8,262 nucleotides of DNA from UBA4738 sp002413305. GTDB lineage: Bacteria; Actinomycetota; UBA4738. Below are positions 1 to 5,642 of the stretch, in pieces. Below the pieces are notes generated by a model that saw only the letters and a program-made list of their open reading frames with translations, did no database searches and was not told where the DNA came from. The position numbers were made by a program, and so were the translations under genes. The stretch spans positions 1-8,262 of the forward strand of contig DAIUAM010000089.1 in NCBI GenBank assembly GCA_036847185.1, in the 5' to 3' direction. Position 1 is the stretch's first letter, and the number at the start of each line of letters is the position of its first letter.

Positions 1-2681
1 CCGGCCGGCACGGTCTCGGACAGGGTCTTGGTCCCGAGCTGGGTGCCGTCCAGGCTGTACAGGTGGTGCCCGGTGTTGGCCACGGTGGTGATGTTGGTGT
101 TGCCCACCCCGGAGCCGGACCCGGTGAACCCGAACGTGGCGTCGCCGCCCACCGTGTTCTTGATCAGGTCCAGGGAGGCGTTCTGGGTGTTGGTGAACGT
201 GCAGCTCGCCGAGTCCCCGGCCGCCACGTCGATGGTGGCCGCCACGTCACCGGCGGTGAAGCTGGAGTGCGGGTAGGTGGTCCCGTCGCCGTAGGCGATG
301 TTCTCCCCGCCGGAGCAGGAGATGTTGGTCAGCGTCCATCCGGACGGCACGGTCTCCTTCACCGTCTTGGTCCCGAGCTGGGAGGCGCTGTAGGTGACCG
401 GGCCGTGGGATCCGGTCCCGCCCGAGGTGGTGATGTTGAACGCGCCGTCGGCCGTCCCGGTGAACCCGAACGTGCCGTTGCCGCCCACCGTGTTCTTGGT
501 GATGGACAGGGTGGCGTGGTTGGTGTTGGTGAACGTGCAGCTCGCCGAGTCCCCGGCCGCCACGTCGATGGTGGCCGCCACGTCACCGGCGGTGAAGCTG
601 GAGTGCGGGTAGGTGGTCCCGTCGCCGTAGGCGATGTTCTCCCCGCCGGAGCAGGAGATGTTGGTCAGCGTCCATCCGGACGGCACGGTCTCCTTCACCG
701 TCTTGGTCCCGAGCTGGGACGAGGTGAAGCCGAAAGGCGAGCCCAACTGGCCGGTGCCGCCGGAGGTGGCGATGTTGAAGCTGCTACTCACCCCGGTGCC
801 CGACCCGGTGAAGGCGAACGTCCCGTTGCCGCCCGTCGTGTTCTTGATCACATTCAAGGACGCCTGCCTGGTGTTGGTGAACGTGCAGACCACCGCGTCA
901 CCAGTCGCCAACGTCACGGACTGGTTCGCGCCTGGGGTATACGCCGATCCGTTCTTGGTGCAGGCAAGGGAGGAGTCGTAGCCGGTGAGCCCACTCGACT
1001 CGCTCACGTAGTACGTACCCGCCGTGACCGCCTGGGCTTGTGTGGTGAGGGGAGCTCCGCCGTTGAGCCCGGTCTGCGTCTGGTTGACCTCGTGGCCGCC
1101 GATCGACGTCCCGATGTTCAGGTTGGTCTGGCCGCCTGGGCCGACCCACACCTTCTTCACCTCGATGGTGCCGGTCTGCAGGGTGTTGATGAACGTACAG
1201 GTCGCGTTGTCGCCCTCGTTCAAGTTGAAGGTTGCCGTCCTGGTACCCGTGCTGGTAGTAACCGTCCCAGGGGTCTGCCCCGATGGCGCGGTCACCGTGC
1301 AGCCGCTGAAGGTCAGGGCGTAGTTCGTTACCGCGCCCTCCGTGACGGTCCGCGTCGAGGGGAACGTGAGGAGGTTGCCGAACACCTGCTGTGGATCAGT
1401 CGAACTGCTGTTGTCGACGAGGTTGAAGCTTCCAGGGCTCATCTCGGCGCCGGCGTCGGTGAAGCCGAACGAGGTGGAGCTCGGCGGCACGGCCTCCTTG
1501 ATGATCGTGATCTGCCCGGGGAAGATGACGGCCGAGGTCTGGATCTGGAGGCTCTTGGTTCCGCTGGAGCTGAAGCCGAACGTCTGCGCGATTTGGAAGT
1601 GATACGGCGAGCCGCTGATGGAGATAGCCGAGTTGTTGAAACCCCAGTCCGCGCGCGAGGCGATGTGGAGAGCGAAGGAAAGGACGACGGTATCGCCCGA
1701 GCCGGCGCTGAAGCTGAGCTTCGTGTAGGTCGTGCTGTTGTTGGTGAAGTCACCACAGGTCACGTACCCGTTCGCATTCTGCACGACGGCGCTGCTGCCA
1801 CAAACGCCCGTCCCGGGCGAGGCAACACTGAGTGATCCACTCTGATCGCCCCAGGCGGCGAAGTGCTGACCACTCGCCTGGTTGCTGGTGAGCGGGTCGA
1901 TGGGGATGGACTGAATATCACTCGGAGCACCGCCGCCGGCCCCGAAGTAAGCGGCGTCCGGCCGCGCACCCGGCACGGAGTAGTCGTACGTCGTGAGGTA
2001 GTCGAACGCATGCTTCCCGGAGTTCGTTGTGTCCCAGCCGATCGTCACCCCGTAAGTGCTGCCAGGGGTCAGGCCGGTGAAGCCAAGTCGGACGGGGAAC
2101 GCATCGCCCTCCTTCCAGTGCGAGTTGTTCCCGGTCAGGTTGCCCTGGCCCCAGCCATCCTGCCCGCCACCCTGATTCGACTGGCAGGGGGTCGTATCGG
2201 GGCTGGCCAGCGATCCGTTGTTGCAGTCGTCTGGGTTCACGCTCACGTTCGTGTCTGTGAAGGAGGTGGCCGCCGATAGCGCGCCGTTCGTGGTGTTCTG
2301 GGTCGCCGTGACGGAGTACGTGGCGATAAAGGTGGAAGGGAGCGTGAAGCTCTTGATGATCGTTCCGTCGGCCGCGGGAGGGACGTCGGCCGAGTAGCTC
2401 CAAGTGCTACCGACGCTGTCGTTCACGAAAATGTGAACGGAATCACCGGCCGGATCCCAGTTGGTACCGGTCACCGTGACGGTTGCGCCGGGCGCGTAGT
2501 CGGTCTGGTCGCTCTGGATCGTCGGGGTTCCGGTGGCTGCCATTGCTCCCGAGTAGGTGGCGAAGCTCAGGATCAATGACAGCGGAACAACCAGAGCGAA
2601 GACGCGGATCAGGCTCAGCCAGAACGCGCTCCTGGGCTTCATCGACACGAGCCGGCGGTTCGGGTGCAGGCGACCACTCAC
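1..2681 (-). CDS. Large secreted repetitive surface protein with tandem prealbumin-fold (SpaA/CnaB-like) modules; C-terminus cut by window edge
   Basis: The frame is open from GTG at 2681 to the left edge: 893 complete codons and no stop. The GTG start is chosen because AAGGAGGT (2688-2695) lies 6 nt upstream; an in-frame ATG at 2642 (residue 14) has no such site. Residues 1-48 form a signal peptide: basic n-region (RR, K, R), hydrophobic stretch about 20-42 and a probable cut after AMA (46-48). Residues about 53-145 look like an Ig-like beta-sandwich (YAPGATVTVTG, VHIFVND). Residues about 147-385 form a module with four Cys (153, 166, 294, 309) and the segment GLTPGSTYGVTIGWDTT. Tandem modules follow at about 391-500, 501-604, 605-720, 721-832 and 833 onward. 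Each complete one ends in CTFxNT and holds two Cys. The protein is exported and probably a cell-surface adhesin or coat protein. Any anchor (LPXTG, C-terminal helix) lies outside the window, and no enzymatic domain is visible. The family-level call is firm; the biological role is unknown. Confidence 0.88.
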   Translation of the reverse strand, partial: MSGRLHPNRRLVSMKPRSAFWLSLIRVFALVVPLSLILSFATYSGAMAATGTPTIQSDQTDYAPGATVTVTGTNWDPAGDSVHIFVNDSVGSTWSYSADVPPAADGTIIKSFTLPSTFIATYSVTATQNTTNGALSAATSFTDTNVSVNPDDCNNGSLASPDTTPCQSNQGGGQDGWGQGNLTGNNSHWKEGDAFPVRLGFTGLTPGSTYGVTIGWDTTNSGKHAFDYLTTYDYSVPGARPDAAYFGAGGGAPSDIQSIPIDPLTSNQASGQHFAAWGDQSGSLSVASPGTGVCGSSAVVQNANGYVTCGDFTNNSTTYTKLSFSAGSGDTVVLSFALHIASRADWGFNNSAISISGSPYHFQIAQTFGFSSSGTKSLQIQTSAVIFPGQITIIKEAVPPSSTSFGFTDAGAEMSPGSFNLVDNSSSTDPQQVFGNLLTFPSTRTVTEGAVTNYALTFSGCTVTAPSGQTPGTVTTSTGTRTATFNLNEGDNATCTFINTLQTGTIEVKKVWVGPGGQTNLNIGTSIGGHEVNQTQTGLNGGAPLTTQAQAVTAGTYYVSESSGLTGYDSSLACTKNGSAYTPGANQSVTLATGDAVVCTFTNTRQASLNVIKNTTGGNGTFAFTGSGTGVSSSFNIATSGGTGQLGSPFGFTSSQLGTKTVKETVPSGWTLTNISCSGGENIAYGDGTTYPHSSFTAGDVAATIDVAAGDSASCTFTNTNHATLSITKNTVGGNGTFGFTGTADGAFNITTSGGTGSHGPVTYSASQLGTKTVKETVPSGWTLTNISCSGGENIAYGDGTTYPHSSFTAGDVAATIDVAAGDSASCTFTNTQNASLDLIKNTVGGDATFGFTGSGSGVGNTNITTVANTGHHLYSLDGTQLGTKTLSETVPA
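186..383 (-). repeat. 198-bp direct repeat, copy 2 in gene order (encodes residues 767-832 of the surface protein)
   Basis: This block is identical base for base to 522-719, at an offset of 336 bp (exactly 112 codons), so it keeps frame. It encodes the second half of a prealbumin-like module, from SQLGTKTVKE to the closing CTFTNT. Identity breaks at both ends: position 384 differs from 720, and 185 differs from 521. A third, diverged copy of its gene-5' part (the GTCTTGGTCCCGAGCTGGG run) is visible at about 25-43, running off the edge. Confidence 0.97.
522..719 (-). repeat. 198-bp direct repeat, copy 1 in gene order (encodes residues 655-720 of the surface protein)
   Basis: This is the perfect partner of 186-383. 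The other half of each module (residues about 607-654 against 721-766) is clearly diverged, so the identity is confined to this block and does not cover a whole module. Identity at every synonymous site indicates recent duplication or gene conversion, or possibly an assembly effect. Confidence 0.97.
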
Positions 2682-2687
2682 GGGGAG

Positions 2688-2695
2688 ACCTCCTT
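2688..2695 (-). promoter_or_regulatory. Strong ribosome binding site AAGGAGGT deciding the GTG start of the surface protein
   Basis: Read on the minus strand, AAGGAGGT is followed by a 6-nt spacer and GTG at 2681. The match to the anti-Shine-Dalgarno sequence is complete over eight bases. This settles the start on GTG over the downstream ATG at 2642, and it gives the signal peptide its full basic n-region. Confidence 0.85.
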
Positions 2696-2710
2696 GGGGA
2701 CGGGGCCGAC

Positions 2711-2726
2711 GACGCGTCGACGTGTC
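2711..2726. promoter_or_regulatory. 16-bp imperfect palindrome upstream of the surface protein RBS (candidate operator)
   Basis: GACGCGTCGACGTGTC is palindromic at seven of eight base pairs; the exception is a G/T pair, 2714 with 2723. It can also be read as two adjacent copies of GACGYGTC. It lies 15 nt upstream of the Shine-Dalgarno sequence and 29 nt upstream of the start codon. It has no loop, so it suits a dimeric DNA-binding protein better than an RNA hairpin. No clear -35/-10 pair was recognised next to it. Such palindromes also arise by chance in GC-rich DNA, so the operator reading is an inference. Confidence 0.35.
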
Positions 2727-2812
2727 ACGACGGGACATGGAAAGAACGGGGAGAATCGGGTGCGGGAAGCGGGCACGCCAGACAGCTCGCGCACTGATCC
2801 TGAGCTTGCTGG

Positions 2813-2831
2813 GGCCTCCAGGTTCGAGGCC
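2813..2831 (-). promoter_or_regulatory. Stem-loop in the surface gene leader (6-bp perfect GC-rich stem, 7-nt loop)
   Basis: On the minus strand GGCCTC (2831-2826) pairs with GAGGCC (2818-2813) across the loop GAACCTG. If transcription starts upstream, this hairpin would sit about 130 nt before the start codon. There is no U-tract after it, so it is not a typical intrinsic terminator. It could be part of a folded leader or a chance GC-rich stem. Confidence 0.35.
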
Positions 2832-2924
2832 GATACCTTCGGATACGTTTGGCTCCACCCCCCGGCCGATGATTCTGGTCACCCGTTCGGCGGGGCGCCT
2901 CCCCCAAGGGGATGGAATCTCATA

Positions 2925-2940
2925 GCGAAAATGGGCTAGC
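2925..2940 (+). repeat. 16-mer motif, copy 1 (GCGAAAATGGGCTAGC)
   Basis: This matches 3072-3087 at 13 of 16 positions; the shared pattern is GNGARAATGGSCTAGC. Both copies are in the same orientation within the gene-free stretch, with starts 147 bp apart. They may be binding sites for the same protein or remnants of a small duplication. The local sequence is more AT-rich than its surroundings. Confidence 0.45.
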
Positions 2941-2957
2941 ATCGATCATGGCTAAAC

Positions 2958-2985
2958 CGTCCATGTGCCCAGGCCCGAATGGACG
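2958..2985 (-). promoter_or_regulatory. Inverted repeat CGTCCAT-N14-ATGGACG
   Basis: CGTCCAT (2958-2964) and ATGGACG (2979-2985) are perfect 7-bp inverted repeats around a 14-nt loop. The arms could form a hairpin in a transcript from either strand, or act as a two-half-site operator with centres 21 bp apart. On the minus strand the following bases are not a U-run, so a rho-independent terminator is unlikely. Confidence 0.35.
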
Positions 2986-3071
2986 TGGTCAGGCCCCGGA
3001 GATCCACCGAAGGTCACACCGGCCCCTCGCCCCGTAGCTCCCCTTGCCCCAAGAATGAGGGATCCGGAATG

Positions 3072-3087
3072 GTGAGAATGGCCTAGC
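3072..3087 (+). repeat. 16-mer motif, copy 2 (GTGAGAATGGCCTAGC)
   Basis: This is the partner of 2925-2940 with three mismatches. It lies 50 nt beyond the aldehyde dehydrogenase stop codon, on the surface-gene side. Confidence 0.45.
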
Positions 3088-3093
3088 CCCAGA

Positions 3094-3110
3094 GTGGCTA
3101 GACAGGCCAC
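3094..3110 (-). terminator. Small stem-loop just after the aldehyde dehydrogenase gene (possible terminator)
   Basis: GTGGC (3094-3098) and GCCAC (3106-3110) form a 5-bp stem with a 7-nt loop, 27 nt past the dehydrogenase stop codon. No U-tract follows on the minus strand, so termination here would be weak or factor-dependent. Read on the plus strand the stem is followed by CTTTCTT, which looks slightly more terminator-like, but no plus-strand gene precedes it. The call rests mainly on position. Confidence 0.3.
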
Positions 3111-3137
3111 CTTTCTTGACTGACCGGGCGTCGGATC

Positions 3138-4571
3138 TCACTCCGAAGAGAAGTACAAACCCTTCACTTCGGTGTAGAGATGCATGGCGTGCATGCCCAT
3201 CTCCCGGCCCATGCCGCTCTTCTTGAACCCGCCGAACGGGGCCTCCAGGTGCACGCTGTGGCTCGAGTTCAGACTGATCACGCCGGTCCGGATGGCCTTC
3301 GCCACGCGGATCGCCCGGCCGAGGTCCCGGGTCCACAGCGAGCCGGACAGCCCGTAGTCGTTGTCGTTCGCCACCCGGATCGATTCGTCCTCCGTGTCGA
3401 ACGGGATGATGGTGGCGACCGGCCCGAAGATCTCCTCGCGGGCCACTCGCATGTCGTTGCGGACGTCGGCCAGCACCGCGGGGGCGACGAACCATCCGTC
3501 ACCGGGAAGCGGATCGCCGCCGGTCACCCGCCGGGCGCCCTCGCTTGCCCCGATCTCCAGGTACTCCTGCGTGGTTCGCCGCTGGCCCTCGCTGATCATG
3601 GGGCCCACCTCCGTGGCATCGTCCAGCGGCTGGCCGATCCGGATCTCACGGGTGCGCGCCGCGAATCGTTCGACGAACTCGTCGTAGACCGGGCGCTCCA
3701 CGAGGATCCGCGACCGTGCACAGCAGTCCTGCCCGCAGTTGCCAAACACCGCCATCACCGATGAGCCGACGCACCGGTCGAGGTCCGCGTCGGCGAACAC
3801 AACGTTCGCCGACTTCCCGCCCAGCTCGAGAGAGACGCGGGTGATGTTCGGCGCGGCCTTCGCCATGATCCCGGCGCCCACCTCGGTGGAGCCGGTGAAG
3901 GAGATCTTCGACACGCGCGGGTCCGAGACCAGCGCGTCGCCAACCGCACTGCCGGGGCCGGGCAGGACCGAAACCGTCTCGGGCGGGACGCCCGCCTCGA
4001 GCAGGATGTCTGCCAGGGCCAGCACGGACAGGGGCGTATACGAAGCCGGCTTGACCACCACGGTGTTCCCGCACGCCAGAGCGGGGGCGAGCTTCCACGT
4101 GGCGATCAGCAGCGGGAAGTTCCACGGGACGATCAGCGCGCACACGCCGACCGGTTCGCGGAGCGTCAGGTACAGGCCGGGGTCCTGGATGGGGATGGTC
4201 TCCCCGAAGAACTTGTTCGCCGCGCCGCCGAAGTATTCGAAGTAGGCGGCCACCGCCCCGACCTCGCCGCGGGCATCCTGGATCGGCTTGCCGGCGTTGC
4301 GGGCCTCCAGGCGGCTGAGCTCCTCGTGGCGTTCGCGGACCAGCTCGGCCACCTTCAGCAGCACGCGCCCCCGATGCGTGGCCGGCACCTTCGGCCAGGA
4401 GCCCTCGTCGAGCGCCCAGCGGGCGACGTCCACCGCCCGCCTCGCGTCCTCCGGCCCGGCCCTGGCCACCTCCGCCATCGAGGTTCCCAGGCCGGGCTCG
4501 TTCGCCGTGAACGTCGAACCGTCCGCCGCCGGGACGCGCTCGCCCCCGATCACCAGCTGGTAGCCGTCCAT
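3138..4571 (-). CDS. NAD(P)-dependent aldehyde dehydrogenase (betaine-aldehyde / gamma-glutamyl-aminobutyraldehyde type)
   Basis: This is a complete 477-residue cytosolic enzyme of the aldehyde dehydrogenase superfamily, of normal length. It oxidises an aldehyde to the acid with NAD(P)+. Visible motifs are PWNFP with oxyanion Asn151, the coenzyme lysine in VVVKPA (Lys174), FTGSTEVG (225-232) at the coenzyme fold, ELGGK with general-base Glu249, GQDCCARSR with catalytic Cys283, and EEIFGP with Glu380. The C-terminal PFGGFKKSGMGRE segment is typical of amine-derived aldehyde dehydrogenases. The start is the ATG at 4571, where GGGAGGA (4578-4584) lies 6 nt upstream and the N-terminus (YQLVIGGE) matches family starts. 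The frame stays open far upstream, to about 5588, but that part overlaps the SDR antisense and is not gene. The gene is divergent from the SDR-permease-ligase operon. In that setting it most likely handles the aldehyde made from a gamma-glutamylated or free amine. The substrate cannot be fixed from sequence alone. Confidence 0.93.
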   Translation of the reverse strand: MDGYQLVIGGERVPAADGSTFTANEPGLGTSMAEVARAGPEDARRAVDVARWALDEGSWPKVPATHRGRVLLKVAELVRERHEELSRLEARNAGKPIQDARGEVGAVAAYFEYFGGAANKFFGETIPIQDPGLYLTLREPVGVCALIVPWNFPLLIATWKLAPALACGNTVVVKPASYTPLSVLALADILLEAGVPPETVSVLPGPGSAVGDALVSDPRVSKISFTGSTEVGAGIMAKAAPNITRVSLELGGKSANVVFADADLDRCVGSSVMAVFGNCGQDCCARSRILVERPVYDEFVERFAARTREIRIGQPLDDATEVGPMISEGQRRTTQEYLEIGASEGARRVTGGDPLPGDGWFVAPAVLADVRNDMRVAREEIFGPVATIIPFDTEDESIRVANDNDYGLSGSLWTRDLGRAIRVAKAIRTGVISLNSSHSVHLEAPFGGFKKSGMGREMGMHAMHLYTEVKGLYFSSE

Positions 4572-4650
4572 CCGCAGTCCTCCCGCTCGCGTCGGGGAGA
4601 GGGTACCGCCGGCGTGCCGCGCCCGGCCGATCCGTCCATCCCGAAGACCT

Positions 4651-4670
4651 CGGTCGCCGGCTTGACCGGC
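4651..4670. promoter_or_regulatory. Overlapping inverted repeats in the divergent promoter region (candidate operator)
   Basis: CGGTC (4651-4655) and GACCG (4664-4668) form one inverted repeat, and GCCGG (4656-4660) with CCGGC (4666-4670) forms another. They overlap the putative -35 box of the SDR operon at 4662-4667. A repressor bound here could control the operon and, by proximity, the divergent aldehyde dehydrogenase gene. No regulator gene is in the window. Short GC-rich arms make chance occurrence possible. Confidence 0.3.
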
Positions 4671-4691
4671 CGGCCGCCCGGGCCGTAGCTT
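4662..4691 (+). promoter_or_regulatory. Putative sigma-70-type promoter of the SDR-permease-ligase operon
   Basis: TTGACC (4662-4667, five of six matches to TTGACA) and TAGCTT (4686-4691, a TAnnnT -10 box) are separated by 18 bp. Transcription would start near 4698, just before the GGGAGGAGGT ribosome site at 4703-4712. The position in a 150-bp divergent gap is what one expects for a shared control region. The -10 match is modest. No comparably good promoter was found for the leftward aldehyde dehydrogenase gene. Confidence 0.45.
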
Positions 4692-4721
4692 CGCGCCGAG
4701 GCGGGAGGAGGTCGAACGCAC

Positions 4722-5498
4722 ATGGGACGGCTGGACGGGAAGGTCGCGGTCATCACCGGCGCTGCCAGCGGGATGGGGATGGTGGCGGCGAGGCTCTTCG
4801 CCCGGGAGGGCGCGAAGGTCGTGGTCGCGGATGTCACGGACGAGGCTGGCGAGGCGACGGCGGCGGAGATCCGGGACGCGGGCGGCGAGGCCCTCTTCGT
4901 CCATGCCGATGTCTCCGACGAACAGGAGGTCGCCGGCCTGATGGACACGACGATGGACCGGTACGGCTCGCTCTCGGTCCTCTACAACAACGCCGGCATC
5001 TTCCCTGCCGACGACGCCAGCGTGATCGACACGCCCGGCAGCACATGGGACCGGGTGATGGCCATCAACCTCAAGGGCGTCTACCACGGGTGCAAGTTCG
5101 GCGTGCCAGCCATGCTCGCATCGGGTGGCGGTTCGATCATCAACGTGGCCTCGTTCGTGGCGCTGATGGGCGCGGCCACCCCGCAGATCGCCTACACCGC
5201 GAGCAAGGGGGGCGTGCTGGCCATGACCAGGGAGATCGCGGTGGAGTTCGCGCGGCGCGGGATCCGGGCCAACGCCCTGTGTCCGGGGCCGATCGAGACG
5301 CCGCTGCTGCGCGAGCTCATGTCTGACCCCGCGCGACGCCAGCGCCGCCTGGTCCATATCCCGATGGGCAGGCTGGGGCAGGCCGAAGAGATCGCGAACG
5401 CCGCGCTCTTCCTGGCCTCGGACGAATCGAGCTTCGTCACCGGCACGCAGTTCGTGGTGGACGGGGGCATCACCGCGGCATACGTGACCCCGGAGTAG
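4722..5498 (+). CDS. Classical short-chain dehydrogenase/reductase (SDR), NAD-preferring
   Basis: This is a complete 258-residue Rossmann-fold oxidoreductase of the usual length for classical SDRs. The glycine-rich motif TGAASGMG is at 12-19, and Asp37 at the end of the second beta strand (VVVADV) suggests NAD(H) over NADP(H). NNAG is at 89-92, and the catalytic tetrad is Asn116, Ser144, Tyr158 and Lys162 (YTASK). PGPIETP (188-194) and the C-terminal FVVDGG are further family signatures. The ATG at 4722 is supported by GGGAGGAGGT (4703-4712) with a 9-nt spacer. It is the first gene of a rightward set with the permease and the GS-like ligase, divergent from the aldehyde dehydrogenase. It probably interconverts a hydroxyl and a carbonyl on the imported compound or a breakdown product. 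Annotations such as 3-oxoacyl-ACP reductase or glucose 1-dehydrogenase would be over-specific, and the substrate is unknown. Confidence 0.92.
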   Translation: MGRLDGKVAVITGAASGMGMVAARLFAREGAKVVVADVTDEAGEATAAEIRDAGGEALFVHADVSDEQEVAGLMDTTMDRYGSLSVLYNNAGIFPADDASVIDTPGSTWDRVMAINLKGVYHGCKFGVPAMLASGGGSIINVASFVALMGAATPQIAYTASKGGVLAMTREIAVEFARRGIRANALCPGPIETPLLRELMSDPARRQRRLVHIPMGRLGQAEEIANAALFLASDESSFVTGTQFVVDGGITAAYVTPE

Positions 5499-5505
5499 CC
5501 GGTCG

Positions 5506-5528
5506 CGGCCCTCCATCTCTGGTGGCCG
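5506..5528 (+). other. Weak stem-loop between the SDR and permease genes
   Basis: CGGCC (5506-5510) pairs with GGCCG (5524-5528), starting 8 nt after the SDR stop. There is no T-tract, so it is at best a partial terminator or mRNA-stability element in the 144-bp gap. A weak promoter-like pair, TTGCGC (5572-5577) and TAAATC (5596-5601), lies downstream. The permease could therefore have its own promoter, but neither signal is strong. Confidence 0.25.
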
Positions 5529-5642
5529 GTTCGGCGAAAAGGCTCCCACCTCTTTCGGCCATCGTGGCTCGTTGCGCTCGGCGAGCAAAAGGAGCTAAAT
5601 CCGGCGGCCGGGTTGGTGCCCTTCGAACGAGGGAGGTCACGC

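Larger units (their letters stand above)
2682..3137. other. 456-bp gene-free region between the aldehyde dehydrogenase stop and the surface protein start
   Basis: No convincing gene lies here on either strand. The short open frames lack good ribosome sites and recognisable protein sequence. Both flanking genes are on the minus strand, so the stretch is the 3' side of the aldehyde dehydrogenase and the promoter or leader side of the surface protein gene. It holds the palindrome at 2711-2726, stem-loops at 2813-2831, 2958-2985 and 3094-3110, and a 16-mer that recurs at 2925-2940 and 3072-3087. Its length and structure suggest a long 5' leader or a multi-site regulatory region. I could not match it to a riboswitch family. 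Confidence 0.6.

Noticed and set aside
63..1835. A 590-codon open frame on the plus strand, antisense to the surface protein gene.
   Set aside because: Its translation is a Gly/Arg/Val/Ala-rich string typical of the antisense frame of a GC-rich gene. It repeats only because the sense gene repeats, and it lacks a supporting ribosome site. The sense frame has a signal peptide and recognisable modules.
2810..2835. A GGTTCGA string on the plus strand resembling a tRNA T-arm.
   Set aside because: The flanking bases do not form a 5-bp T-stem around a 7-nt loop, and no acceptor or anticodon arm fits at the right distance upstream.
2800..2900. A possible c-di-GMP (GEMM-I) or c-di-AMP (ydaO) riboswitch on the minus strand; segments such as GCCAAAC, CCGAAGG and CCGCCGAAC looked suggestive.
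   Set aside because: The invariant core elements (GACGCAAAGC for GEMM-I, the second GNCAGCUAAC-type block for ydaO) are missing. The would-be P1b stem GTATCCGAAGGTATC is mostly a direct repeat rather than an inverted one. A covariance-model search could reopen this.
2483..2939. Several overlapping plus-strand small open frames across the start of the surface gene and its upstream region.
   Set aside because: They overlap one another in different frames, are Arg/Gly/Ser-rich, have no good ribosome binding sites and encode nothing recognisable.
4572..5588. An upstream extension of the aldehyde dehydrogenase frame to 816 residues, which could be read as an N-terminal fusion domain.
   Set aside because: The extra 339 residues are antisense to the complete SDR gene and have shadow-type composition. 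The 477-residue form has the proper family length, a good ribosome site and a normal N-terminus. The open frame is a base-composition effect.
5613..5642. An upstream TTG start at 5613 for the permease.
   Set aside because: The ATG at 5643 has GGGAGGT five bases upstream, while the TTG has no good ribosome site. The ten extra residues (MVPFERGRSR) have no counterpart expected in the family.
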